DNA of 64,000 bases from NCBI GenBank assembly GCA_017452945.1, contig JAFTLD010000029.1, forward strand, positions 1 through 64,000, given 5' to 3'. This DNA comes from Clostridia bacterium (GTDB taxonomy: Bacteria; Bacillota_A; Clostridia; Oscillospirales; CAG-272). How positions within the stretch are numbered: position 1 is the stretch's first letter; each line of letters starts with the position of its first letter. Shown here piece after piece: positions 1 through 8,005 of the stretch. A model generated the notes under the pieces. That model was not told the DNA's origin, did not search any database, and saw only the letters and a program-made list of their open reading frames with translations. A program made the translations under genes and the position numbers.

Positions 1-225
1 AACCTCTTCTTCACTGTCAATACAGGCATTCCCGAACAGTATATCTGTGGTCACTCCAAAAACGTGCGCTATGGGAACAATTTGTGAAATATCCGGCATT
101 CCGGTATCGTTTTCCCATTTTGAAACAGCTTGTGAGGTAATACCCAGCAGTTCTGCTAACTCTTCTTGAGTAAGATTACTTTCTTTACGTAATCTGCGTA
201 TGATTTGTCCCATTGTTTCTTTCAT
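1..225 (-). CDS. XRE-family helix-turn-helix regulator (partial at window edge)
   Basis: The first 75 residues of a protein whose C-terminus lies outside the window. It starts MKETMGQIIRRLRKESN and continues with a Cro/CI-type helix-turn-helix. The turn LGITSQAVSKWE (about residues 28-39) is the recognition-helix signature of the XRE family, followed by the usual GMPDI segment. The ATG at 225 is preceded by GGAGGC at a normal distance. XRE proteins bind short palindromic operators as dimers; what this one controls cannot be told, because its downstream part and partners are off the window. It is separated from smpB by about 220 bp holding the smpB terminator and a perfect palindrome. Confidence 0.85.
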   Translation of the reverse strand, partial: MKETMGQIIRRLRKESNLTQEELAELLGITSQAVSKWENDTGMPDISQIVPIAHVFGVTTDILFGNACIDSEEEV

Positions 226-308
226 TGATGTAAGCCTCCGTATTTAATATTTGGTAACCATATATATTATTACACATCTTTTGCCGAAAAAGAAGCGACC
301 TAAAAATG

Positions 309-322
309 AGTTGAATTCAACT
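309..322. repeat. 14-bp perfect palindrome upstream of the XRE gene
   Basis: AGTTGAATTCAACT reads identically on both strands. It lies about 85 bp upstream of the XRE start codon, between that gene and the smpB terminator. It has the size and symmetry of an operator for a small dimeric helix-turn-helix protein, but I cannot link it to any regulator. The rest of 226-363 is AT-rich and shows no clear promoter. Confidence 0.4.
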
Positions 323-363
323 GTCCGTTGGATATCTCATGAAATAATCCATTTGTAAGAATC

Positions 364-409
364 AAAAAACAGCCTCGGCATTCATCATACTCTGCCGAGG
401 CTGTTTTAT
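364..409 (-). terminator. Rho-independent terminator after smpB
   Basis: A perfect 11-bp stem (370-380 with 393-403, CAGCCTCGGCA type) with a 12-nt loop. On the minus strand the stem is followed by six T residues, as expected for the end of the smpB transcript. A TTTT run also follows on the plus strand, so it could work in both directions. Confidence 0.85.
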
Positions 410-444
410 TTCATCTCAATTTGCGACAAGGATCGCATTTATTA

Positions 445-921
445 TCACTCTGCCCTGTTTCGATCACGCATACTACGCTCAATAACGCGATCAGCATCGC
501 GCTTGGCTGCATCATCTCGTTTGTCGTACAGCTTCTTGCCGCGGCAGAGCCCAATCTCAACTTTGACGTGCGAACCGCTGAAATACAGCGACAGCGGAAT
601 GAGCGTAAAGCCTTTTTGTGCAACAAGGCCATGCAGCTTCATAATCTCCCTTTTATGCATCAGGAGCTTCTTATCACGCATCGGATCTTTATTGAAGATA
701 TTTCCCTGCTCATATGGACTGATGTGCATACCTTTAACAAAGATTTCACCATCCTTAATGTCACAGTAGGCATCCTTGAGATTCACCGCACCACCGCGAA
801 TACTCTTGACTTCAGTGCCATATAAGGCAATCCCTGCCTCATATTTTTCATCAACAAAATATTCGTGCCAGGCTTTTTTGTTTTGAGCAATGATTTTATT
901 TCCTGTCTTTTTATCTGCCAT
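445..921 (-). CDS. smpB: SsrA-binding protein SmpB
   Basis: 158 residues, a normal length for SmpB. SmpB binds tmRNA and brings it to stalled ribosomes for trans-translation. The conserved core is visible: N-terminal [21 protein letters not shown], then GTEVKSIR, the [13 protein letters not shown] strand, ISPYEQGN, and the basic C-terminal tail rich in K, R and D ([14 protein letters not shown]) that enters the ribosomal channel. The start has an AGAGGAAC ribosome binding site. It follows divIC by 14 bp and ends the long co-directional block, just before a strong terminator. No tmRNA (ssrA) gene is visible next to it. Confidence 0.97.
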   Translation of the reverse strand: MADKKTGNKIIAQNKKAWHEYFVDEKYEAGIALYGTEVKSIRGGAVNLKDAYCDIKDGEIFVKGMHISPYEQGNIFNKDPMRDKKLLMHKREIMKLHGLVAQKGFTLIPLSLYFSGSHVKVEIGLCRGKKLYDKRDDAAKRDADRVIERSMRDRNRAE

Positions 922-935
922 ATCGTTCCTCTGTG

Positions 936-1256
936 TTAGTCATTCGTGTCCTTATGAAAAATGGTTTCATCCGGAAAATGTAAGCCAAGCTTTTCACGTG
1001 CAATGCGCACAATATACTCATAGTCAATAGGAGAATCGATTAAAAATTTCAATTCATCCACCTGCTCCTGGCGATCTGCAATTTGTTGCTTTAGTTCGTT
1101 GATCCTTTCCTGATTGGCATTATATATCATAACACCGGATACAAAAGTACATAAGGAAATGACCACGATCGCGATCAACGCGCAGCGCAACAAAATCTTC
1201 ATTCCCGATTTTGTGCTCTCAACCGCAGCATCCTGTTGCTTTTCATTCTCTTCCAT
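936..1256 (-). CDS. divIC: FtsB/DivIC-family septum formation initiator
   Basis: 106 residues: a short cytoplasmic N-terminus, one membrane helix (about 20-44, [15 protein letters not shown]) and an extracytoplasmic coiled coil (about 48-75, [20 protein letters not shown]), ending in the short [11 protein letters not shown] motif typical of FtsB/DivIC. These proteins join FtsL and DivIB/FtsQ in the divisome. The gene sits after yabP-yabQ as in Bacillus subtilis. The start at 1256 has an excellent ACGGAGG site; it makes the gene overlap the end of yabQ by 58 bp. An in-frame ATG at 1202 would give the common ATGA overlap with the yabQ stop but has a poor ribosome site, so I prefer 1256. Confidence 0.9.
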   Translation of the reverse strand: MEENEKQQDAAVESTKSGMKILLRCALIAIVVISLCTFVSGVMIYNANQERINELKQQIADRQEQVDELKFLIDSPIDYEYIVRIAREKLGLHFPDETIFHKDTND

Positions 1257-1735
1257 GCTTTTGCCTCCGTATTGTTTTCAAATCCGTTTGATGCAAGTAG
1301 CATCAAGTATTCATTATTATATTCCGTGTTTCTTATCAATGCTGCCCTGTCAGCCTTGACAAGCAGCGCTCCAAATGTTCTGTGCCAGATCCACATAAGT
1401 GGAAATGATAAGGCACCGAACACAGTTCCTAAAACAGAATTTCTTGCCTTTACGATCAGCTTGCCAAAAACAAGATCACAGACAAAATATCCTGCAAGGA
1501 CACCTGCAATCGATTGATATCGATATACTCCATCGTTGACGTAATAAACCAGCAATACCGTTACAATGGCGGTAAGGATCAGAAAAACGAAATCCTTTAT
1601 ATTTACCAGTATAGTCAAAATAATATTGTTTCTGTAAAAACCGAGATCAGTCAATCTATATGCGACATTCAGTATGACTCCCAAAGGAAATCCGCATAAG
1701 AGAAGTACCGATAATGCCGTTTGCGAGAGTTCCAT
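1199..1735 (-). CDS. yabQ: Spore cortex biosynthesis protein YabQ
   Basis: 178 residues with about four hydrophobic segments in the first 130 residues (for example TALSVLLLCGFPLGVILNV and FVFLILTAIVTVLLVYYV), then a hydrophilic, basic C-terminal tail. The pattern and the FPLGVI...D..R motif near the N-terminus fit YabQ, a membrane protein needed for spore cortex formation in Bacillus. It lies 7 bp after yabP and overlaps the next gene (divIC). The C-terminal tail region encodes both proteins in different frames. The assignment rests on hydrophobic layout plus conserved order, so family membership is firm but the detailed role is inferred. Confidence 0.85.
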   Translation of the reverse strand: MELSQTALSVLLLCGFPLGVILNVAYRLTDLGFYRNNIILTILVNIKDFVFLILTAIVTVLLVYYVNDGVYRYQSIAGVLAGYFVCDLVFGKLIVKARNSVLGTVFGALSFPLMWIWHRTFGALLVKADRAALIRNTEYNNEYLMLLASNGFENNTEAKAWKRMKSNRMLRLRAQNRE

Positions 1736-1742
1736 CGACCGA

Positions 1743-2015
1743 TCAGTGAAACAGCTTTTTTACAAAGCTATGTTTTTCTTTTGTATGAGGTTCGTAATAG
1801 CAAACACCGGAAACAGTACCCGACAGCACTACAATTCCGGCGTCAATTTCTAATACAGTAATTTTCAGGTCTTTCCCTTCGATTGTCATATCCCCACAAT
1901 GGGTTTTCAACATCACCGAAAGATCGTCAAAGCTGACCACGTCAGTCACACCGTCAATGCGCATGTCATTACGGTCTCTTAGCGATATTGAATGCTTCCC
2001 TGTAATCGGATCCAT
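1743..2015 (-). CDS. yabP: Sporulation protein YabP
   Basis: A 90-residue beta-rich protein (ISLRDRNDMRIDGVTDVVSFD, then LTHCGDMTIEGKDLKI-like strands) matching the YabP/YqfC family, which acts in spore coat or cortex formation. The ATG at 2015 follows GGAGGC. It is directly upstream of yabQ and downstream of rqcP, the same order as in Bacillus subtilis, where yabP and yabQ are expressed in the mother cell. A perfect inverted repeat lies in the short gap before it; I could not find a convincing sigma-E promoter by eye. Confidence 0.9.
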   Translation of the reverse strand: MDPITGKHSISLRDRNDMRIDGVTDVVSFDDLSVMLKTHCGDMTIEGKDLKITVLEIDAGIVVLSGTVSGVCYYEPHTKEKHSFVKKLFH

Positions 2016-2034
2016 GCTTGCCTCCGCTATATTC

Positions 2035-2062
2035 GTACTGACAGTATTGATGCTGTCAGTAC
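2035..2062. repeat. 10-bp perfect inverted repeat between rqcP and yabP
   Basis: GTACTGACAG and CTGTCAGTAC are separated by 8 nt, ending 20 bp upstream of the yabP start. No T-run follows on the minus strand, so this is not a typical terminator. It could be an operator, an attenuating hairpin or an mRNA processing site between the vegetative genes and the sporulation pair. Confidence 0.6.
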
Positions 2063-2086
2063 AAATATATGCAGATTATTTCATCA

Positions 2087-2329
2087 TTATGATATCACTT
2101 CATAAAGAGAAGCCGCATCTGCTTTTGCAGTGTATTCCTTGACATCGAGAACACGAACCTTCAGCGTGCGTTGCCCAAACGTAACTTCTATCACATCTCC
2201 CACTTTGACATCATAAGACGCCTTTGCCTGTCTTCCGTTGACGCAAATATGTGCTGCATCACAAGCCTCATTGGCAACTGTACGTCTTTTAATTATTCGG
2301 GAAACCTTCAGAAATTTATCAAGTCGCAT
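2087..2329 (-). CDS. rqcP: S4-domain RNA-binding protein RqcP (YabO)
   Basis: 80 residues that form a single S4 domain: [17 protein letters not shown], then the [16 protein letters not shown] turn and a final beta strand. RqcP (formerly YabO) binds the obstructed large ribosomal subunit together with RqcH and supports alanine tailing in ribosome quality control. It starts 3 bp after hup and lies between hup and yabP. Together with smpB further downstream, it puts two different ribosome-rescue factors in this cluster. Confidence 0.93.
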   Translation of the reverse strand: MRLDKFLKVSRIIKRRTVANEACDAAHICVNGRQAKASYDVKVGDVIEVTFGQRTLKVRVLDVKEYTAKADAASLYEVIS

Positions 2330-2332
2330 TGA

Positions 2333-2605
2333 TCAGTTCAGCTTATCCTTCAAAGACTGAGCAGCAGTAAACACAATTCTCTTGGATGCTGCAATTTCAA
2401 CAGCCTCACCGGTCTTGGGATTTCTGCCCATTCTTGCATCGCGAGCCTTCACGTCAAAGCTGCCAAAGCCAGCCATCTGTACCTTCTCACCTGAAGCGAT
2501 TGCATCGGAGATCGTATCGATCACTGCCTTCAGAGCAGCCTCTGCATCCTTCTTGGTCATGTTGCCGTTCTCGGCGATCTTTTGAATCAGTTGAGTCTTA
2601 TTCAT
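2333..2605 (-). CDS. hup: HU-family DNA-binding protein
   Basis: 90 residues, the standard HU length. The N-terminal MNKTQLIQKIAENGNMTKKDAE helices and the DNA-binding arm (GFGSFDVKARDARMGRNP, followed by TGEAVEIAASKRIVF) are intact. HU compacts DNA as a dimer. In Bacillus subtilis the hbs gene is elsewhere, so its place between mazG and rqcP is a clostridial-type variation of the yab cluster. A 102-bp AT-rich gap precedes it, long enough for its own promoter. Confidence 0.96.
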   Translation of the reverse strand: MNKTQLIQKIAENGNMTKKDAEAALKAVIDTISDAIASGEKVQMAGFGSFDVKARDARMGRNPKTGEAVEIAASKRIVFTAAQSLKDKLN

Positions 2606-2707
2606 TTTTTATTTTCCCTTTCTTGTAAATTATTGCATAATTATTATATCATGATTTGGCATATATTTCAAGGACTTTTACTAAAATGAGCAGAACAATT
2701 TTTCATC

Positions 2708-3514
2708 TTAACCATTCCTTAATTTGTTTTGATCCCAAATGTGCTCAAGCTCATCGCGATCAACCTTAGTGACATCCTGCCCCTGCTCTGCCACAGCCTT
2801 TTCTATGGCCTCGAAGCGATCGATAAAACGATTCGTTGCATGATAGAGTGCCTCTTCAGCGTTGACTCCCAGCATTCTCGCCAGACTGGTGACAGCCAAG
2901 AGCAGATCACCGATTTCCTTTTCCACTTCTACAGGATCATTCGTGACAGCCATGACTTCTTGTACTTCCTCAAGCACTTTATCTTTCGCTTGTTCAGCGC
3001 CAGAAAAATCAAAGCATGCGGCCTTCTTTCCCACCTTTTGTGCTCTGAGCAATGCAGGATACATGGGAGGAATGGCGCGAAGCTTATCCGTCACGGTCAT
3101 TCTTTGTTTTTCTTCATTTTTGATGGCGTCCCAATTCTCAAGGACTTGCTCAGAATCCTTTGCATATACGTTACCGAATACGTGAGGATGGCGATGAATC
3201 AACTTAACGCAGATATCGTTGGCAACGTCGTCGATGTTAAATCTTCCCTCTTGCTCTTCTATGCGAGCATGAAATACGACTTGCAAAAGCACGTCCCCAA
3301 GCTCTTCGCGCAACAGCACGGGATCATCCGTATCGATCGCTTCGATGACTTCATACGTTTCTTCAATAAAATCGTTACGGATGCTTTGATGCGTTTGCTC
3401 CTTATCCCAAGGGCATCCTTGCTCACTTCTGAGAACAACAACGACATTGACAAGATCCTCAAACGAATAGGTGTCTTTTGAGAGAAGTTCAGCGATCATC
3501 TCTTGAATATTCAT
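2708..3514 (-). CDS. mazG: Nucleoside triphosphate pyrophosphohydrolase MazG
   Basis: 268 residues with two MazG folds. The first has LRSEQGCPWDKEQTHQS and the metal-binding EETYEVIEAID ... REELGDVLLQVVFH motifs (about residues 50-85). The second, more divergent, has EVEKEIGDLLLAVTSLAR near residue 215. MazG hydrolyses NTPs and dNTPs to NMP and pyrophosphate, cleaning the nucleotide pool. It corresponds to the C-terminal half of B. subtilis YabN; the N-terminal methylase-like domain of YabN is absent here. It lies 6 bp after the flippase gene. Confidence 0.93.
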   Translation of the reverse strand: MNIQEMIAELLSKDTYSFEDLVNVVVVLRSEQGCPWDKEQTHQSIRNDFIEETYEVIEAIDTDDPVLLREELGDVLLQVVFHARIEEQEGRFNIDDVANDICVKLIHRHPHVFGNVYAKDSEQVLENWDAIKNEEKQRMTVTDKLRAIPPMYPALLRAQKVGKKAACFDFSGAEQAKDKVLEEVQEVMAVTNDPVEVEKEIGDLLLAVTSLARMLGVNAEEALYHATNRFIDRFEAIEKAVAEQGQDVTKVDRDELEHIWDQNKLRNG

Positions 3515-3520
3515 AGTTTT

Positions 3521-5062
3521 TTATCCTTTTCTTTTTTTGAATGAAAGCCCAAAAGCTTTTTGCGGTAATCCGCAAAGATACATAAGAAAACCATATAGCA
3601 AAACGGCTACCGCAACCGTAATCAACACTGTACCAATCACGGAACTTGTTTTTGATATCACAATCCTTTTGATCACTGCAGCAACGCTGATCGAAATAAC
3701 AGAAACCACTGTTGTAACAGCCCACGGCTTGGAAAACGAAAATTGTGGCGTGATTTTTGCAATAGAAATCAGATTTATTAACACGATAACCGTACAGCAC
3801 ATTAAAGTGCTGATCGGTGCAGCCATAATTCCCACTTGCGGTTTCACGGTAAGAGCATAGAGTGTAATAGCCTTTATAACACTTCCGGCTGCAGTAGAGA
3901 TCATTGGTATCCACGGATGCCCATATGCCTGAAGAATTGCATTTGTCACAGTGATCAGGCAGCTTGCCGGTATTGCCACACTCATAACGATCAGCAACGG
4001 GACAGCCATTTGCAGCTCGGCCGAATCCCGAAACAAAAACTGAAGTATCTGATCAGACAGCATCCCCATCCCAATGGCAGACGGAACACTGATAAGAGCA
4101 CTCATACAAAACGCCGCGTTCAAGATTTCCGTTTGCTTATGAGTATCTCTTGTACTGATTGCGTGACTCAAATGAGCCACCAAAGGCATAGACAATGAAC
4201 CTAAGAGAGCCGGCACCGCAGTATAGAGCGGAATCACCATTGAGCTGTAGCAGCCGTACATAGAAACCGCGATCTCTTGCGTCACGCCTGCATCCTGCAG
4301 TCTTCTCATGATAAGCCCCAGATCAATCAGTTTGGAAAGGCCGGACAGCACTGCACCTACGGTGATTGGAAAAGCAATCGCAAATAGCTCCTCAAGCAGT
4401 TTTGGGGTGCTGATTTTCGCATTACAAGGCTGTTCTTCCTGCATTTTACAGCAGCTCATTAAATACAGCATACAAAGTAATGTACCCACACTTAATCCAA
4501 GTACGGCAAACGCAGCTGCTATCGCCGGCTCTTTTTGATAATAAAGGGCAATGTATGCAAAGACCAACCCAAATGCCAACTTTCCTGCAGCCTCAATGAT
4601 CTGCGATATCGCAGTCGGCTTCATGTTTCGAGTTCCCTGATGGTAACCTCTGTAAGCCCCCGACAGACAAATAAATAGTATAGAGGGAGCAATAAAACGC
4701 AAACTTTGCGCAGCGCCGGGGGCTTTAATCCATACTGCAATGTAATCTGCCATGAAGAACACGGCTATACTTCCTATGGTACCAATGATTGCAAATATGG
4801 ATATGGAAAAGCGGAAGATCTGCTTATGCATGTCACCGTACTTACTCATCAAAATAGACACTGCTGTCGGCAAGCCTGCGGTAGAAACAACGCAAAGCAA
4901 GGCGTACACATCGTATGCTGCGTTAAAATACCCCATTCCCTGCGCGCCCAAAAGATTCACAAGAGGAATTTTATAGCAAACGCCAATCAGTTTAACAATT
5001 ACTGCAGAAATAGTCAATAATGCTACTCCACCGGTAAAGGATTCCTCCCCTTTTTGTTTCAC
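3521..5062 (-). CDS. SpoVB/YabM-type polysaccharide flippase (MOP superfamily)
   Basis: 513 residues with roughly 14 hydrophobic helices and the N-terminal TGGVALLTISAVIVKLIGVCYKIPL signature of the SpoVB/RfbX branch of the MOP exporters. Such proteins flip lipid-linked sugars such as peptidoglycan precursors across the membrane. Its position before mazG, hup and rqcP matches yabM, a SpoVB paralogue linked to sporulation and cell wall synthesis. The start codon is GTG at 5062, preceded by GAGGTGGTG. Which lipid-linked substrate it moves cannot be read from the sequence. Confidence 0.88.
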   Translation of the reverse strand: MKQKGEESFTGGVALLTISAVIVKLIGVCYKIPLVNLLGAQGMGYFNAAYDVYALLCVVSTAGLPTAVSILMSKYGDMHKQIFRFSISIFAIIGTIGSIAVFFMADYIAVWIKAPGAAQSLRFIAPSILFICLSGAYRGYHQGTRNMKPTAISQIIEAAGKLAFGLVFAYIALYYQKEPAIAAAFAVLGLSVGTLLCMLYLMSCCKMQEEQPCNAKISTPKLLEELFAIAFPITVGAVLSGLSKLIDLGLIMRRLQDAGVTQEIAVSMYGCYSSMVIPLYTAVPALLGSLSMPLVAHLSHAISTRDTHKQTEILNAAFCMSALISVPSAIGMGMLSDQILQFLFRDSAELQMAVPLLIVMSVAIPASCLITVTNAILQAYGHPWIPMISTAAGSVIKAITLYALTVKPQVGIMAAPISTLMCCTVIVLINLISIAKITPQFSFSKPWAVTTVVSVISISVAAVIKRIVISKTSSVIGTVLITVAVAVLLYGFLMYLCGLPQKAFGLSFKKRKG

Positions 5063-5110
5063 GAATGATCACCACCTCTCATACCAACTATATGAAAGGG
5101 ATCATATCTT

Positions 5111-6016
5111 TCAGAACTTGATAAATTCGTGATACAATGAATCCTCCGACAAGTAGTCGGTCGGTATGGGTTCAATGCCTGATATACGATTCAGAATATC
5201 AAGCGCTCGCAAATAGTATCGGTTGCCTTCTTCAACCTCGGGAAGCAACTGACGTAAATACGGGGTTAGCAGGTGAATGTCATAATGCATGGTAGAATCA
5301 ACGAGCACGTCACACTGCTCCCGATAAGGGAAAATATGCGCGTCCTCATTGTTACGAACACCTCGCCATACCTCAAGTGTTCTCTTGGCATCTGCGGAAC
5401 GATATTGCGAATCCCGTACGATTCTTCTGTAAAACCTGAAAATGTTCGGTTCAAAAACCTGCTCATCAACAGCAATAGGTTGATCAGGGCAGACGAAAAT
5501 ACTTGTCATGCCGTGTGGTGCGACCAAAGAAGTGATTTCAGGATAGATTGCCTGAATGCCCTCAAATATGATCACGTCTTTCTCAGCGCATGCAAAATCA
5601 ACGAATCCGCTTCTTGCATGCGTATTGAAATCAAATTCCGGAATCCGTGTTTGCGACCTTTCGACAATTTCTTTAAGACACACTGAAAAAGCATCAAGAT
5701 CCATGGCGTCTGCGGAATCCATGTCCAAAGCTCCTCCTTTGGATTGAGCCAAATTGACAAGGTAATCCATATCAAAAAAGAAATCGTCAAGAGATATCAA
5801 ATGGGCTTTGATATTCTTTTCGGAGAGCTTATCCACAATCCTTTTAGCCGTAGTCGTTTTACCCGCACAGCTCGGACCACAAAGGCATATGAATCTTTTT
5901 CTCTTGTCCAAAATCACCGAAACCGCATTGTCTACTCTGGCATCGAAGTCCTTTTCACATCCGGCAACAAAAGATCTCGCTTCTTGCTCGGTATAATATT
6001 TTTTTGTAAAAAGCAT
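5111..6016 (-). CDS. Uridine kinase-like P-loop NTPase
   Basis: 301 residues. The Walker A loop GPSCAGKTT is at about 47-55 and the DDFFFD segment of the uridine kinase/phosphoribulokinase family follows near residue 76. VIIFEGIQAIYPE (about 150) fits the family's Walker B/lid region, and RFYRRIVRDSQYRSA matches the RD-R motif of uridine kinases. About 45 residues precede the P-loop, so it is longer than classical Udk. Family members with this layout are usually annotated only as nucleoside kinase; the substrate is unknown. It lies 48 bp upstream of the flippase and 26 bp after hemZ. Confidence 0.8.
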   Translation of the reverse strand: MLFTKKYYTEQEARSFVAGCEKDFDARVDNAVSVILDKRKRFICLCGPSCAGKTTTAKRIVDKLSEKNIKAHLISLDDFFFDMDYLVNLAQSKGGALDMDSADAMDLDAFSVCLKEIVERSQTRIPEFDFNTHARSGFVDFACAEKDVIIFEGIQAIYPEITSLVAPHGMTSIFVCPDQPIAVDEQVFEPNIFRFYRRIVRDSQYRSADAKRTLEVWRGVRNNEDAHIFPYREQCDVLVDSTMHYDIHLLTPYLRQLLPEVEEGNRYYLRALDILNRISGIEPIPTDYLSEDSLYHEFIKF

Positions 6017-6042
6017 GCATAACTCCTTGTACTGGCGAGTGA

Positions 6043-7539
6043 TTAGTTAATAAGGCCTCTGTCTTGATAGAAACGTTCTATCTCCCGAAATTTCTGCCCC
6101 AAAGTTTCGCTTCTCAAATACTCGTACGGATATTTATCGTTGAAAAATCTTTTGATGTATGGTTTTGATCCGTCAGCCGGAGCATAGTCAACAGCCTTTG
6201 TCACAGCACCTGCTCCTGCCGCAAAAATAGAATGCACCTCTTCCATCATGTAAATATTGTACAAGCCTTCGTTTCCTTCTGTTGCAAGTCCAACGTTTTC
6301 ATAATTTCCCACAGTATTCTTTTGGCGGTACATATAATAAGGCTTATATCCCTCATGCATCGCTTTTATTTGCGAATAATCAACACATTTTCCGGTATCG
6401 CCTCCGCGGATATCGTACACTTTTGCATCCTTTTGCAGAATTTCTGCAGATTTTTTTACGCAAAATGTGTGGACCGTAATGTTCTCCGGGCGAAGAGCCA
6501 GAATCTTATCATAAGAAGCGGCAAACGTTGAGAATTTATCTCCGGGTAAGCCTGCTATAAGATCTGTATTGATCACCTTAAAATCGGCTTCTCTTGCAAT
6601 TCTGAAAGCATTGAAAAAATCTTCGCTTTTATGCCCTCTTCCGATCCCCTCCAAAACCTCGTCACACAAAATCTGCGGATTGACACTCACGCGGTTCACG
6701 CCGTATTGTTTTGCGACCGCAAATTTTTCTGCGGTAATAGTGTCGGGTCTTCCGGACTCCAAAGTATACTCCTCAAGCTTTGTTACATCAGTTGACTCGG
6801 AAATCACAGACAGCAAAAGTCTCAACTGATCAGCTGTCAAACTCGTTGGTGTTCCTCCACCGATATAGACTGTTTTGACACAGAGACCAAGACGGTTTAT
6901 ACATGCAAACATCTCTTTGATTTCATCGCACAGTTTTGCAAGGTACTCAGGAATCAATGAAAGCAACCGCTTGGATGTATACGACACAAAGGAGCAATAT
7001 GCGCATCTTGTCGGACAAAAAGGTATCGAAATATACACGCTGCAATCCTTTTTTCCGGGAGAAGCTATAATTCTTGATTCATTCAGAGCAACTTCTGTAG
7101 CCAAGGCAGCCTTTTTGGGAATTACGAAATATTCATTTGTAAGAATTCTTTTAACACGTGTTTTACTGACACCGTTCTTGAGCAGATCGGTGGCCACCTT
7201 CGACGGCCGCACTCCGGTCAACATACCCCACGAGGGACGGTATCCGCACACTTCGCCACATACGGCAAGTATGACGTTACCCAATGCAAGCTTGAGCAGT
7301 TTATCCCTATCGATGTCATCACGATACGAATAACTCCGTTCCGCTTGTGCATACTTTTCCCCTTGTGTGAGAACAGCGTTGACAGTATATCCAACATCGT
7401 CGGATTTTACATTCAGCTGCAAAATTGGTGTATTGCTTGTGATATCTTGATCCTCAGAAAACTTTTCTCCCGGATAAAATATCATACATAGAGTTTGGAC
7501 ATAATATACGTTCACTTGTCCGTCTATGATCAATTTCAT
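6043..7539 (-). CDS. hemZ: Radical SAM coproporphyrinogen III oxidase-like protein HemZ
   Basis: 498 residues. The radical SAM cluster motif CPTRCAYC is at about 175-182 (CxxxCxxC), followed by VYIGGGTPTSL and the ESGRPDT strand typical of HemN/HemZ. The roughly 160-residue N-terminal extension containing RPSWGMLTGVRPSK is characteristic of HemZ rather than HemN or HemW. HemZ-type proteins are proposed oxygen-independent coproporphyrinogen dehydrogenases. No other haem genes are in the window, so haem synthesis itself is not shown. It begins 4 bp after dtd. Confidence 0.9.
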   Translation of the reverse strand: MKLIIDGQVNVYYVQTLCMIFYPGEKFSEDQDITSNTPILQLNVKSDDVGYTVNAVLTQGEKYAQAERSYSYRDDIDRDKLLKLALGNVILAVCGEVCGYRPSWGMLTGVRPSKVATDLLKNGVSKTRVKRILTNEYFVIPKKAALATEVALNESRIIASPGKKDCSVYISIPFCPTRCAYCSFVSYTSKRLLSLIPEYLAKLCDEIKEMFACINRLGLCVKTVYIGGGTPTSLTADQLRLLLSVISESTDVTKLEEYTLESGRPDTITAEKFAVAKQYGVNRVSVNPQILCDEVLEGIGRGHKSEDFFNAFRIAREADFKVINTDLIAGLPGDKFSTFAASYDKILALRPENITVHTFCVKKSAEILQKDAKVYDIRGGDTGKCVDYSQIKAMHEGYKPYYMYRQKNTVGNYENVGLATEGNEGLYNIYMMEEVHSIFAAGAGAVTKAVDYAPADGSKPYIKRFFNDKYPYEYLRSETLGQKFREIERFYQDRGLIN

Positions 7540-7543
7540 TATC

Positions 7544-8005
7544 TTATTTTCCTTTGCTTTTCAGGATTTCGCTGTCCATAACAATTGTAACCGGTCCCCA
7601 ATTCGTCAAGGTCACGTCCATGTCCGCACCAAATTCACCATGGCCAACATGACGTACATGCTGTGATACCAGCGAGATAAAATATTCATAGAGCCTATTA
7701 GCCTCATCGGGAGCTGCCGATCCAAAGAAATCAGGGCGATTACCATGACGGTATTCTGCAAGCAACGTAAACTGTGATACGACGAGCAATTCACCATCTA
7801 TATCTTTGACAGACAGATTCATTTTTCCGTTTTCATCGCGGAATATTCGGTGTTTTACAATTTTCTCTGCCAAAAGTCTTGCATCCTCCTCGGTATCGCC
7901 TTTCGCAACACCCAAAAGAATCAATAAGCCTTTGCCGCATTCTCCTACAGTTTTTTCGTCTACCTCTACTTTTGCACACTTAACTCTTTGTAATACTGCT
8001 TTCAT
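7544..8005 (-). CDS. dtd: D-aminoacyl-tRNA deacylase
   Basis: 153 residues, full length for Dtd. MKAVLQRVKCAKVEV is the family start. The two active-site motifs SQFTLLA (about 77-83) and the cross-subunit NWGPVTIVMDS near the C-terminus (about 135-145) are intact. The enzyme removes D-amino acids mischarged onto tRNA. Its start codon overlaps the relA stop codon (ATGA type), so the two are likely translationally coupled; a relA-dtd pair is common in Bacillota. Confidence 0.96.
   Translation of the reverse strand: MKAVLQRVKCAKVEVDEKTVGECGKGLLILLGVAKGDTEEDARLLAEKIVKHRIFRDENGKMNLSVKDIDGELLVVSQFTLLAEYRHGNRPDFFGSAAPDEANRLYEYFISLVSQHVRHVGHGEFGADMDVTLTNWGPVTIVMDSEILKSKGK

Noticed and set aside
226..444. 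tmRNA gene expected near smpB
   Set aside because: No tRNA-like ends or tag reading frame were found in this gap or elsewhere next to smpB.
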